NCBI GenBank assembly: GCA_050084985.1
Contig: JBITNC010000001.1
Location: 207,638,001 to 207,702,000, forward strand
Direction of reading: 5' to 3'
Origin: Nageia nagi
Lineage: Eukaryota; Pinophyta
DNA: 64,000 bases
Below the pieces are notes generated by a model. It had not been told where the DNA came from. It worked only from the letters and a program-made list of their open reading frames with translations, and did not search any database. Made by a program: the position numbers and the translations under genes. Positions 45,880 through 57,540 of the stretch are shown in pieces. Within the stretch, counting starts at the first letter, position 1. Every line of letters begins with the position of its first letter.

Positions 45880-46370
45880 ATGCAACCAATATCATTCACA
45901 GCTAAAAGGGAGCATGAGGTATGGACAATGTTCTTTGGTGGAGCTAGATGTAAACATGGATGTGGAGTTGATGTTATATTTAAATCATCAAAGGGGTATA
46001 TGAGAATATTCTCATTTAGATTAACATGGATTTGCATAAATAATGCTACTAAATATGAATCCCTTTATCTAGAGTTATATAAAGTAATGAATATGGGTAT
46101 TAGATGTCTAATTATGCATGGTGATTCAAAATTGGTCATAAAGTAAGTTAGAAATCAAATTAGTACAAAACATCACTATATAAAGACCTATAAGAATAAG
46201 GTATGAGATTTAATGGATTCATTCTTGGATCTCAATTTTATATCTATTCCTAGAAGGTACAACTAAATAGCTAATGCAATTGCTCATTAAGGGGCTCATT
46301 ATAATCTTGTTCATTACAAAAGAGGAAGCCTTGGAGTCAAAGTTTATTATTGGCCATCAATGCTTGATAC
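45880..46370 (+). pseudogene. Extra RNase H domain between protease and RT (B)
   Basis: EVWTMFFGGARCKHGCGVDV (first Asp replaced by Gly in FFGGA), NNATKYESLYLELYKVMNMG (Glu kept in YESL), LIMHGDSKLVIK (Asp kept), then after stops RRYN.IANAIA (last Asp replaced by Asn). In CD the same domain keeps FDGARCKHGCG, IEYEALYLGL, MHGDSKLIIK and VADALA, so the ancestral domain looks catalytic. It is followed by YYWPSMLDTTNFW and a ~400-nt linker (46489-46683 is its best piece) that leads into RT. Confidence 0.75.
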
Positions 46371-46769
46371 TACAAATTTTTGGTAGGTATTTGACTCTAA
46401 TGAACATATTATGAATTTTATATTGGATGAAGTAGTAGCTCACACCTTTGGTACTTAAGAATTACTTGATTACTTCTAGGAGTCAGATGTGATTCAACTC
46501 AGAAACAATGGCATACCAAAAGGTCTACTCTTTTTTGAAATACTATTTAATTTAGAGGATGTTCAAAAAGCCAAATCTTTGGCCATTCAAAAACAAAGCC
46601 ATATTGATCTAAAAGTAGAACCAAAAAGATATAAAAAGGTTGGATTAGATTGCTTTGATGAAGAAAAAAAGGTCCTATTTTAGATTTATCATTAGTTCTC
46701 AAAAGCAATTGCCTGGACTTATGATGAACTAAAAACATGTGATAGAAACATCATCAACACACCATTTAG

Positions 46770-47710
46770 CTTAAACCAAAGGTTAAACCCATACAAGAAA
46801 AAATAAAGGCCATTCAACATAAAAAATAGAAGAAGCCATAAACAAGAATTGATTAAATTGTTTGATTCATCCTATTAAGCATCCTTCTTGGGTTACAAAT
46901 CTAGTTCCAATTAGAAAGAAGAATGGGGAGATCAAACTATGTGTAGATATAAAAAATTTGAACCAATTACCTCTCAAAGATAATTATCCTCTTCCTCCTA
47001 TAGAATAAATCTTTCATAGAGTAGTTGGAGCTTGTTGCTTTTCAATTATTTATGGCTACTCAAGATTCAACCAAATATGGGTAAAGGATGAAGATCAATA
47101 CAAAACTACATTCACAACCAAATGGAGGATGTTTGCTTTTCAAAGAATGCCCTTTGGTCTTTCTAATGTAGGAACTACCTTTCAAATAGCCATGGACCAT
47201 ACATTTGGTAATATTATAAATATGATTATTTTGATTTATCTAGATAATATCATAGTATTTTTTAAAAGTATAGAATATCATTTACAACATCTTAGATAAG
47301 TATTTAAAAAATGTGTAGAATTTAGGACCTCAATCAATTACTTGAACATATTATCTCAAAAAAGGGATTGGAAATTGATCCAGACAAAGTAAAAGCTATT
47401 GAAGTATTATCACTCCCTTCCAATAATAAATCCTTGCAATCATTCCTTAGTCAAATTAATTTTGTTAGAAAATTCATCAATGATTTTTTAGAAATTGTAT
47501 CTCCAATCACTACAATGTTAAAAAAGGATGCTATATTTTCTTGGTCAAAAGAAGCAAAACAAGCTTTTTAGGATATAAAAAAGGCCATAACAAAAGCTCC
47601 TATATTAAAAAATCCTAATTTTTTAAAATATTTCATTATGTATCTATATGAAGTAGAGAAAAGTATTGCTGCAATAATAGAATAAAAAGATGATAAGAAA
47701 GAGGAGCATA
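46770..47710 (+). pseudogene. Reverse transcriptase, with truncated RNase H (B)
   Basis: QELIKLFDSS, HPSWVTNLVPIRKKNGEIKL, CVDIKNLNQLPLKDNYPLPP, GYSRFNQI, MPFGLSNVGTTFQIAMDH, then YLDN where YLDD is expected (second catalytic Asp lost). Connection SQINFVRKFINDF and KKDAIFSWSKEAKQAF at 47460-47570. RNase H stops at about 47710 (KDDKKEEHR), where the deletion to integrase begins. Confidence 0.85.
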
Positions 47711-47851
47711 GGGTATGGACTTCATTGGTGTTATAAATCCTAATTCTTTAGTGGATCATAAGTTTATGGTGGTTGAAGAACCTTTCCTACAATAGGGTAT
47801 GGACTTCATTGGTGTTATAAATCCTAATTCTTTAGTGGATCATAAGTTTAT
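47711..47851. repeat. 57-bp direct repeat, 84-bp period, at a deletion scar
   Basis: gggtatggacttcattggtg continues identically to agtttat at 47711-47767 and 47795-47851. The first copy is out of place, joined to the RNase H end. Confidence 0.9.
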
Positions 47852-48650
47852 CTTGACTGTAATAGATTATTTTACTAGATGGTCAAAAGTTATGCCATGC
47901 AAAAATGTAGATTAAGAAGTAGTGATAAAAATGATCAAGAGGATAATCACTTGCTTTGGAATCCCATAGATAATTATCTCAAATTATGATTTTGCATTCA
48001 TTAAAGGTAATCTATCAAACTTTGTTGCTAAATATGGAATATTTTGGCTATTCTCTTCAAATTATTTCCCACAAAGTAATTGGTTAACTAAATCAACTAA
48101 CAAGATTCTAACTCAGATTATCAAAAGAATAATTGAAGGGAATCCCAGATAATGTTATAAATAGTTAGAATATGCATTATGAGAAGATAGGATCACTATC
48201 AAATTAGCTATTTACACATCATCTTACGCATTAGTATATGGTAAAAGACTCATATTACTAATTCACCTTGAGTTATCAGCATTAAAAATTCTATAAACAA
48301 TGGAAGATTATGACTTTGAACCATTACAAGCAAGGTTTAATCAACTTCTTAAGTTTGAAGAAGATCAAAACAAAGCATATGAATCTTTTTAGAATCAAAA
48401 GCAGATAGTAAATAAGTGGTGTGACAAGAAGAAGTCTTCCTAAGTAAAGTTTGAAATAGGGGACATCATCCTCAAATGGGATGAGGAAAGAGCAAAACCC
48501 AGGAGACATCATACATTTGACTTTTTATGTAGTGGGCCCTATATCATCACTGAAGAAATGTAAAATAATGTATTCAAGTTATAGGATATTATCAAGTCTT
48601 GGAATTACCTATCCCAATTAATGAGATCTATATGAAACACTACCAAGTGA
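47711..48650 (+). pseudogene. Integrase lacking its zinc-binding part (B)
   Basis: The core begins at GMDFIGVINPNSLVDHKFIL near 47800 (first Asp), then TVIDYFTRWS, IITCFGIP, SNYDFAFIKGN (the second Asp shifted or lost), YFPQSNWLTKSTNKIL. The Glu position reads K, as in CD (GNRLAKSSNK). The end domain (VGPYIITEE) lies near 48530. An 84-bp tandem repeat at its start marks the deletion scar. Confidence 0.8.
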
Positions 48651-49154
48651 TGGGGTAATTTCATAACACCCATTAGGAACTATATAATGAATATAGTTTA
48701 TTCTAAAAAAAATTAATTCTTATATGGGCACATTCTTCAAGAATGTAGGTAGTCATTAATGTTCAACATTAACTAGGTATCGTACATATTTAACACTTTA
48801 TGCGCTAGTAGATATTAGTCTAAAGGATAGAAATTAAGAAAAAGATCTTATCAAATCTTCTAATTATCATGCCTTACCTCTATTTCTATTTAATGTGCTC
48901 TAAATTAATTCATTATTGTCTGTTATATAACAACCTTTACAAATCTCAAACCTAACATCCCCTAGCATTAAGTGTCATTAGTAGATTCCATTACTAACTT
49001 TGAATAAATAAAATGCATCCCTCACCTTCCTATTTGACACTTAGCCATTTCAAACAATGAGTTTCTTGAGAAAACTAAGTTTTGTGTTTACACAGCATTG
49101 AGCAAGGAGGAAAAGAGTTCTAGAACCTTATAAAGTGTAGTTTTCAAGTTCTAA

Positions 49155-51332
49155 ATGCAAACCAAAGGTTCTAAGAAGATCATAGACACCATGAAAGCAT
49201 CTAGACCATCAATTATAATTGAATTTGAGCAAGTAGATGCTAACCTAATTGCTATATAGAATGAATACCTTGAGAATGCTCTTGGAGTAAGTTGGACTAA
49301 AATGGGGGTGATAAATCAAAATGATACATGGAGGGTTAATCCCAAATGAATCCTCTTGTAGCATATGAAACCCAAGATTACAAATAAAGGGAAGTCATTG
49401 GCACACTCTAAGAGGGATATCATGATCAACCAAGACCTAGCTTATTATGTGCCCTATGAGTCATTCACTTTTCTTGAGCTATTGTATTCAGTGGCACATA
49501 GGCATAGCCAATAGGGGTATCAAATAATGGTCTTCAAAGATAACTAATAAAAGGATGTATCTAAGTAAAAAGTATAATTGATACTAGACTACTCCCTTAA
49601 ATCCATTATTCAAGCATTTGTCATCCTAGCTAACTGGACTTTTCATGTGAAGAAGTAGATTGACTTAAAAAGAGAAAAGGATGATTTTTATAGGAATGAT
49701 GATGAAATGTTGAACTAGATAGATGAGAGGTACCAAGGAATTGAGCTATGAAATTACCTTATTTTAGAAGGTGCGTGATAGAAAAGTATCATAAGCATTG
49801 GCAATCATCCTTGAAAAAAGACCCAAATTGAAGAAGATGAAGCCATGGTAAGGATGGCCTATAATATTATAGAAGCACACATCTACTATGAATTCCCCAC
49901 TTTCATCTTGAATGAGATGATAAGGTGTATTTTTAAAATTTAAAAATCGTATTTTAGGCATTCTTCATATCTTTGGTGGCTATTAGCCCATCAAAATCTT
50001 GAAAAGTTGGTGGAAGTAGGCCTTCAAATTCAGCTTACTACCCTAAGCACTGGACCTACCCCAATTGATTTGAGGGTCCTCGTATTGAACAAAATACTTG
50101 GGTCATATTATGAGTTCATAGATAAATTATATACACCAATGGTACAAATTATGATCAAGAAGCATCATAGCAAACTACGTCAGACCATCATATAGGAGCT
50201 GCAAGGGGAAAATAAAATTGATGATTGGTATTTTCTCAAGAACTACACCATAAGTATTAGGTATGGATATCTTGAAAACTCATTTTTCCTTCCTAAATAT
50301 GTAACCACCTAGTTGTATTCTATAGAGATGGATAGATAAATGTGTCCTATAGAGATCAAGTATGGCTCTAAGGGTAGTTTTAAATCCATTATTTATATAT
50401 TGGCTACTATTGAAAATTTCACTTTGTTATAATTAGGATGTAAAGATAGCATAACTAATTTTACTATATAGAATTTTAAATTAGATATGGTAGAATCCCC
50501 TTGGATGTATGGTCCTTCAGGGGAAATGAAAAAAATGATAAAATTAGGTAAGAAACACCCAACCTTTGCCCATGAGCATAGACCTCATGTAGAGTATTTT
50601 GTAAATCAAATCAAGCAAGAAGTTGAGGCATCCCCAAAATGGGAATTTGAACCTCTATATAAGGCTTGGATGACCCTAGAGGGGATTAAAAGATACAAAG
50701 ACTAAGAAAATAAGTAGCAAGATTTTATCTTAAGCCTGGAGGTGTTGACCCAGTTAATAGATAAGTTGGGCTTGGGATCAAATAAAATTCATTATTTTAC
50801 CAAATTCAAATTTGAACACACTACTAAAATTCATCAAGTTGAAAAATAACTATTTGGTGAGTTCAATAATGACAAGTTCTAGGAGACCTTGTATAGTCAA
50901 TACCCTCTACTAGAAGTAGGCCAACCTTTGCCACAAAATTTTTAGGGTAAATCAAAGAAAGAAATAGAGGAAAAAGAGTCTAAAGGATCCTCTAATTTGA
51001 AATAGCTAATGAAAAGGAGAAGAATTCAAACATTGTCATAGGCTCAAGCTGAGCAAGTCCCAAAAAAAGAAGAGAAGCTAGCTAAGAAGCTTAGGACCAT
51101 ATAATCATAGGTACCAAAGACCCCACCCTTAGCTCTAAAACTAATTTAAGAAATTCTAATGGCTATTACAAGGGTAGCAAAAATGTTTGATGTAAAGGAT
51201 ATATAAATGCCACAAAATATAGATACTAACATTCATCAAGAAGTATTAAAATAGATCAAGGTTGAGATTTAGCAAGGCAAGGGTAATGTTCTTGGAATAT
51301 ATTGTTCCACATTAGTTGCACCTAAAGGCACA

Positions 51333-51370
<38 letters not shown>

Positions 51371-52917
51371 GTCCAAAAGAAAGAAAGACTCTAACCCAAT
51401 GGACAAGACTACTAAAGAAGAAAAGGTTATGGAAGAAGCAAAAGAAGAAATGAAAATTATAGCCACAACACCTTTAAAGAAGCTAAAACCCACTTAGTAG
51501 ATCATCAAATCAACTTTAGTTGTAATTACACCTTAACATTCTTTGGTTCCTATAAACTCATAACAGGAGATTAAAAGTATTTTTTTCACACAAATAGTGG
51601 ATCCCATTAATTGGGCAACTTTTGTAAATAAACCCCATGTGCTCCTAGAATAAGATTCTAAAATTTTGAGTAAAGTTACAGAGATAAGAGATATTAAAAT
51701 TTCCCAAATGCCCTTCAAAGAAGAATGATTGAACACTACTCCCATGACTATCATTAATGTAAATATGTAGAGTGATCTGGTAATAAACCAACCTAGATTC
51801 TTTGTAAATACTTCAATGGTGGTTGTTAAAAGTCTCCAAAAAATGGATACTAAGATAGATTAAATAAGAAAATATATCAATATAAAAAAGACTGCTCCTT
51901 TAAAGACAAAATAATCATCGAGTTGTAGAATAAAAATAAAGATATGCTTACAAAGCTAGATAAGAAAAAGTTAGAATTTGAAAAGAGCCTAATGGAAACA
52001 AAAGTTGAGCTAAATAATGCAAATCAAGCCATACAAGACCTTAAAGCTCAAAATACATTTATGGATGGCCAAAGGGTCAAACAAGTTAAGGTCAAGTTGG
52101 AAATAGTTATAGTAGCCAATAAAGTATTATCTGATGATAACTTAAAGTTTTTGCTACTCATAAAAGGTTTCAAGAAGTCCTTGGTGGAGGAAATTAGAGA
52201 TAGGATGGTGACTTTATCATACTTAAATTTATTTAAATATTAGATAGAACAAGCCATCAAGCAATTCACCACATAGATTGCTCTTCATCAATTGGCTGTA
52301 GAAATACCAAGGTCAATAGTTGAAAGGATACAAAGTTAGCTGAGAGCCCTAATCAAGAAAGATATAGTAGCTATTACTTCCAATCTAATATAATCATATT
52401 TGAGAAGAATCTAAGATATATATGAACTTCAAAATTTGGTGTTCAATATGGAGATTGATAAACACCATCTCAAAACAAAATTGGGCTTTATAAATAAATT
52501 CTTTAATTTCTTAATTGAAATGAAAGCTCCCAAATTATGGAAGGAGCAAAATGTATAAGGTAGTGCTACTATGTGGGTAGCCAATACCATTAAATTTCTT
52601 GAATAATATTTTTCTAAGAATAAAATCTCAAATCTACAATAAATAAATTACCTCACTCAGGAGGCAATTACAAGATTCTTACATGTTAGAAGGCTAGAAA
52701 GTGTGCTAATATGAAGACACAAGCCTCCCTTATTTTATCACAAGTTGATTATCAAGACCTCAAGGATATAAATAAGAAATTCACCCTCTCATCCCTAAAG
52801 AGTTAATTCCACCAACTGAAATTAGTAAGTAAAGGGTTCTATTCTCCAATAGATAGAGACTTCAAGATCCACCAAAAGATTGTATTCTTTCAGAATTACA
52901 CTATATGTATAGAGTAA
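49155..52917 (+). pseudogene. Extra ORF of B after integrase, ~1,250 codons, function unknown
   Basis: Starts MQTKGSKKIIDTMKASRPSI. I do not recognise the family. Conserved with CD in its N-terminal part (AYYVPYESFTFLELLYSVAH, ANWTFHVKK, IDLKREKDDFYRNDDEML, AYNIIEAH). A basic stretch (MKRRRIQTLS, KKEEKLAKKLRTI) near 51010-51095 could be a nuclear signal. A run of ten Asp plus Glu follows (51336-51371), then KRKKD and a Glu/Lys-rich tract. A coiled coil lies at 51940-52100. The frame holds from 49155 to past 51490 without net shift, then shifts at least once. The stop is at 52915-52917, inside the 3' LTR. No motif of pol, gag or env is visible. Confidence 0.7.
51336..51368 (+). repeat. (GAT)n microsatellite encoding poly-Asp
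   Basis: Eleven GAT codons in frame in the extra ORF of B. Confidence 0.95.
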
Positions 52918-54877
52918 TACTCTAGCATTATAATTCTTTCATTCTTTTCAATAAATCTTTCCTAACTCTCACTTCATATTCCCCTTTCACATGTACTTAG
53001 CCTTTTTTTAATATTGTGTCAAGTATAAAAGTTTTTGGTGTTATCAGTATTTGGGTATTGATTATATATGTGTTAGCCTTATGTATTTCATTCTAAAAGG
53101 TCTAGTTACTACCTAGCGGGTATTATGGAAATTCTTGATAACTATGTGTATAGAAAAGTCATCATTCATGAAAATATTATCTAATTCATGACCAAGAACA
53201 ATGTACCACTTTTGGGTAGTATTGTAATATGTAAGGAAAGTAAATGTTTAAGTATAAGTCTAGGAGTTGTTGTAAACATAAGTTTGGGAGTTGTTGTAAA
53301 TATATGTCTAGGACTTATTGTAAATATAAATCTAAGAGTTATTGTAAATATAAGTCTGGGTAATGTCTAGATTTCTAGTAGGTGATATCATAGAACCCAT
53401 CATTCTTTATAAGGTCTTGACCCAATAATGAGAATTTGCAAGGGATGTTGCAAGTTGATCAATTAGAACCTATCAATTTTCAATAATGACATCACCATTT
53501 TTATGTGAAATCAGTGGGTCCTAGCATAAGCAATAATGGGAATTATTTCATTTATCATGTCCCAAGATGATCAATAGTTGGCACTACATCATTCAATGTG
53601 AGATATTCCATAAAGATAAGTCAATAAAGCCCATCAATTTTGAAGGGTGAAAATCATAAATTTTTTCCTAATTCAATAGAAAGTATTGAATTCAATGAGA
53701 GATAATTATTTAGTGGGAGATATTTCATAGAGACAACTCAATAGAGCCCATCAATTTTGAGTGATGATGTCATACCTTTTCTATAAAATTGGTGGGTGTT
53801 AAGAAAACTTGATCATAATTAAAGCTTGGCAATGAGAAATAAGACCTGCCAAACTAGTACAAGAATAATGGGTAAGAAATAACACCTGGGTCCACTTGAT
53901 CATAAGTGTTTGATTCTTGGGGCTCTATCAATGTGTTGACTACAACTCATTTCCACATGAAACTAGTAGTTTCTTCTTGGACTTAAATGATATATTATTC
54001 ATTGCCCCCATTATTCCATGCAACCAATAATATAGTGTTGATAATTAATGGTTGTAGAGAAGTAGATAGCTATCGATAGAGCATAGTGCTAGATCATACC
54101 AATCAAGTTACAAACTAGTCCATCTTCAATCAACTACAGTGCCAAGAAAAAGTAGTCAATGACAAACCAAGAGGATTACGACTCAACAAGTATAGCAGCT
54201 CAAAAATTTCAAATTCCTAAACTATGATGCTATTGGTACTTAATTATTGTGTAATGTAACATAGTTTTAATATTAATTATAAATGGTTTTCTTACTATTT
54301 TCAATCAAGAAGAGTATTTGTATATATTAATGATAGATATCTACCCAATAGGGCATGTAAATGTATAAATAGTGTACTCTTACAAGTCTAAAATGTTAGA
54401 CATTATAGCAAATTTGCCCAAGTCTATGAGATCCTTTCATATATGATAATGTAGGTTGATAATGCTTTGCCCTTTGTGACAATTGGTTGTTTGTTACGCT
54501 TTGTGAATGTTATGTATGAAATGATATCTTAAGTTGTGGCTATGTCTTATGATTACAAGACCCTAGGGGTAAGATAGTTCACTATTTTTAACCTTGGTTA
54601 TGGATTGCTACCTATGCTACAATGCCCAAGCTATATAGCTCTTATTTACATTTAGTTTAATGTGTTTATCTCTTTCTTGTTACTCTTTACCTTTTTTATC
54701 TCTTTCTAGTTACTTTTAACTTTCATAATAGAAAGGAACCAACCTATAACCCAAATATTGAGTAGAAAACCAATATGAGCACATTCCAAATATCTTTTGC
54801 TCTTTCAAATACCCTACTATTATGGGAAATGTAGAACATGACTAGGCCAAACCCTTGATGTTCCATTATACCGATCA
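52881..54877 (+). repeat. 3' LTR of B
   Basis: Starts TGTATTCTTTCAGAATTACA and ends CCGATCA. TATA box 54364-54372. It contains a five-copy ~30-bp minisatellite at 53250-53365. Confidence 0.85.
53250..53365. repeat. Five ~30-bp tandem copies in B 3' LTR
   Basis: Unit like agtctaggagttgttgtaaa followed by tata. The open frame across it (SLGVVVNI repeats) is a by-product of the repeat. Confidence 0.85.
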
Positions 54878-55797
54878 ACACTTGGTTGATATAGGTACTC
54901 TCAAATCAATTGGCATAGGCACCATGGTCAAGGTTGCAAGTTCAACTTGAAGTCCTACCTCCTCTAGTACCTCCATCTTTTCATTGACTATGAGCCACCA
55001 TAGGTAGGAAAATCAAAAATTAAATTTTGAATAAATTTTTCCTTATCTCATTCAAAATGAAAGTAGGAAAATAATATAATACATGGGCCTCTATGATGTT
55101 ATAGGCCATCTTCATCATGGCTTTTTCTGCTTCATTCTAGGTCTTATTCACGAGAATTAGCACCAACATTTGTAGGACTTTTCTATTCCAAGACTTCTCA
55201 AAAAAAGAAATATCATAACTCTACAATAACTTGGTGGCTCTCCCCTCATATCTCTCATCAATCCAATTTAGAATTTCATTTTCATTCATATAAAAATCAT
55301 TCTTCTCATGCTTCAAATCAATCTATTTTTTTATGTGGAAGGTTCAATTGATTGGAACTACAAATGCATGTACAATAGCTTTAGGGGAATAGTTAAGAAA
55401 TGTCTCTATTTGATATCCATACCCTACCTCTTTTAGTTGATATTCTTTGAAAGCTCTAATTTCATACCCTTGTAGGTTGTGACTTAGTGCAATAGTATAT
55501 AATAATTCAGGGCAGGTGAAGGATTCATAGGGCACATAATATATCAATCCTTAGTCTATCATAATGTCCCTATTGGAATTGGAAAATGATTTACCCTTAC
55601 CCACAACTTCAAGCTTTAGGTACTGCAATAAGATCCTTATGGGATCAACATGCCAAGTATCCATATGCTTAATTACTCCCATCTCCATCCAATTGATTCC
55701 TAGATCATTTTCTAGATATTCATTCTAAATTCCAATGAGATTAGCATCTTCCTGCTCATGTTCAGTTGCAATTGATGGTTGAGTTGCCATCATGATG
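54878..55797 (-). pseudogene. Extra ORF of CD, N-terminal part
   Basis: On minus it starts near 55797 (MATQPSIATEHEQEDANLIG, matching the B start) and continues in the same order: NEYLENDLG, IMIDQGL-like text, YYVPYESFTCPELLYTIALS, then HNLQGYEIRAFKEYQLKEVG, NYSPKAIVHAFVVPI. A clean open piece is 55344-55547. It stops matching at the B 3' LTR edge (54877); the rest is found left of B. Confidence 0.75.
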
Positions 55798-55799
55798 TC

Positions 55800-56440
55800 T
55801 ATTATTTTCTTTACAATGCGGGTCAATATTAAAAACATAAAATCCTACAGTATACAACTTTTCAACTCTCTTCTTCCTTACTCAACTCGCTCTATAAGTT
55901 CTATGCTCTGGTTCACTTGAAAATTTATGCTTTGAAATCATTAAGTGAAGAATAGGAGGGTGATAGAGCATATTTTATTTACCTAAGTTTTATGGTTGAC
56001 ATGTCCATTAATAGAAATTAATATTCAAGGATTTTCAAGGTTTGTGTGTGGTATGGCGTCATGGATGATAAGTGAGAATGAATTAATTTGGCACATGCCA
56101 AATTTAAATTGGGAAATAAGGTATGGTTGGTGGGTTATCAGAGGAATCCCCAACCTTTAATACTATCCTTTTGATTGACTAGTTCATTGGATAGGATTAA
56201 CCTCACACCATGCTCAATTAATGCTAGCATTAATGGCTATCTACCTCCTCAAAAGTTATGCCTAAGCTATGAGGGAATGTACAAGCAAATTTTTTTTTTG
56301 GTAATCTATACACTTGTATAATTTTCAATGGTGTTATGTAATCATCTTATCACCTGGTAATGTTTTAAATAAATCTTGTTTACTAGGATAGGTAGTTCTC
56401 AGTACCTGATCATATCTTGTAGTCTAAATGCATTATTTTA
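55800..56440. other. CD spacer between integrase and extra ORF
   Basis: No coding content recognised; homologous to 48650-49150 in B by position. Confidence 0.45.
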
Positions 56441-57540
56441 CATAGTTTGAGTGATGATATAGCACCCACTCCAAAGGGAGTCAAACTTATGATGTTTCTT
56501 GGGCTTTACTATTTCCTCATCCCATTTAAGGATAATGTATCCTATTTAAAATTTTATCTAGGAAGACTTTTTCTTATCAAACCACTTTTTAACTATCTAA
56601 TGTCAATGTTGGAAGGACTCATATGTTTTGTTTCTATCTTCTTCCAACCTCAATAGCTGATTATACCTAGCTTGTAGTGGTTCAAAGTCGTAGTCTTATA
56701 GCTCTTGCAAAATCTTTAGTGCTAACTCAAGATGAATTGGCAATACTAGTATTTTACCATATACTAATGCATAAGGGGATGTCTTGATCATTGATTTGAT
56801 ACTAATTATGTCTACCCACAATGCATAGTCTAATTATGCATGCCATTTTTTAGGATTCCCTTCAATTGTTATTTTCATGATTTGAATTAGGTTCTTATTA
56901 CTTGATTTTGCTAACCTATTCCCCTATTGGTAATAGTTTGAAGTGAATAGCTAATAGATTCTATATTCAGTAATAAAATATGACAAATTAGCTCTAATGA
57001 ATGCAAGACAATTATCTGATACAATAGTCTATCGAATACCAAATTGAGTAATTATTATCTTGATTTGCATTCTTACATGGCATAGTTTTGACCATATTGT
57101 AAAATAATTTATTGCAATCAAAATAAACTTGTGGCCCATTGAGGAATTAGGATTTATAACACTAATGAAATCAAGACCCGATTGTTAGAAAGGTTCCTTA
57201 ACAACTACAAGCTTAAAAGGCATTGAAGCTTGTATTCTTTTTCTCCCATATCTACTACATTTATCACTCTCCTAATCTATCTTTATTGAATCTTGAAATA
57301 TGGTAGGCCAATAGTACTTGGCTTGTAAAACTTTTGTTGTAGTAGTTGGACCACTATAACATCCTCTAGAAAATCCATAATGAAATTCATGAAATAGTCT
57401 CCAGGATTCATCATGAATCACACATCTTAATATATTTTGATCAAATTTTTTCCTATAAAGATAAACATCTATCATCACAAACTATAATGCTTGTAGCCTG
57501 AATCTCCTCCTTTGAAATTTATCCAAGGATTCAAGACATT
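56441..57540 (-). pseudogene. Integrase (CD)
   Basis: The zinc-binding part at 57272-57478 has HEFHYGFSRGCYSGPTTTTK, LQAKYYWPTIFQDS, then ECDKCSRY. Core: SGLDFISVINPNSSMGHKFI (first Asp), TIVSDNCLAFI (second Asp), YWLFTSNYYQ and GNRLAKSSNKNLIQI (Glu position is Lys). HALWVD-type tail, PYALVYGK and FEPLQARYNQLLRLEED are near 56600-56750. Stops present. Confidence 0.8.

Larger units (their letters stand above)
42016..54877 (+). mobile_element. Element B: plus-strand family member nested in CD
   Basis: A truncated 5' LTR (42016-43225), gag from 43613, protease, extra RNase H, RT, integrase, a 1,250-codon extra ORF, and a 1,997-bp 3' LTR (52881-54877). Its orientation is opposite to CD, and CD's extra ORF is interrupted at both B edges. 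The first 817 bp of the 5' LTR are missing. B has lost the end of RNase H and the zinc-binding part of integrase and carries an 84-bp tandem duplication at that scar. Confidence 0.85.

Noticed and set aside
43613-48650. Endogenous pararetrovirus
   Set aside because: Integrase is present and LTRs flank the element; no movement-protein or inclusion-body gene is seen.
51269-51493. Serine-rich minus-strand ORF
   Set aside because: It is the complement of the GAT run and the acidic tract of the extra ORF of B.
53188-53370. Repeated SLGVVVNI-type peptide
   Set aside because: It is the translation of the LTR minisatellite; no start signal or homologue.
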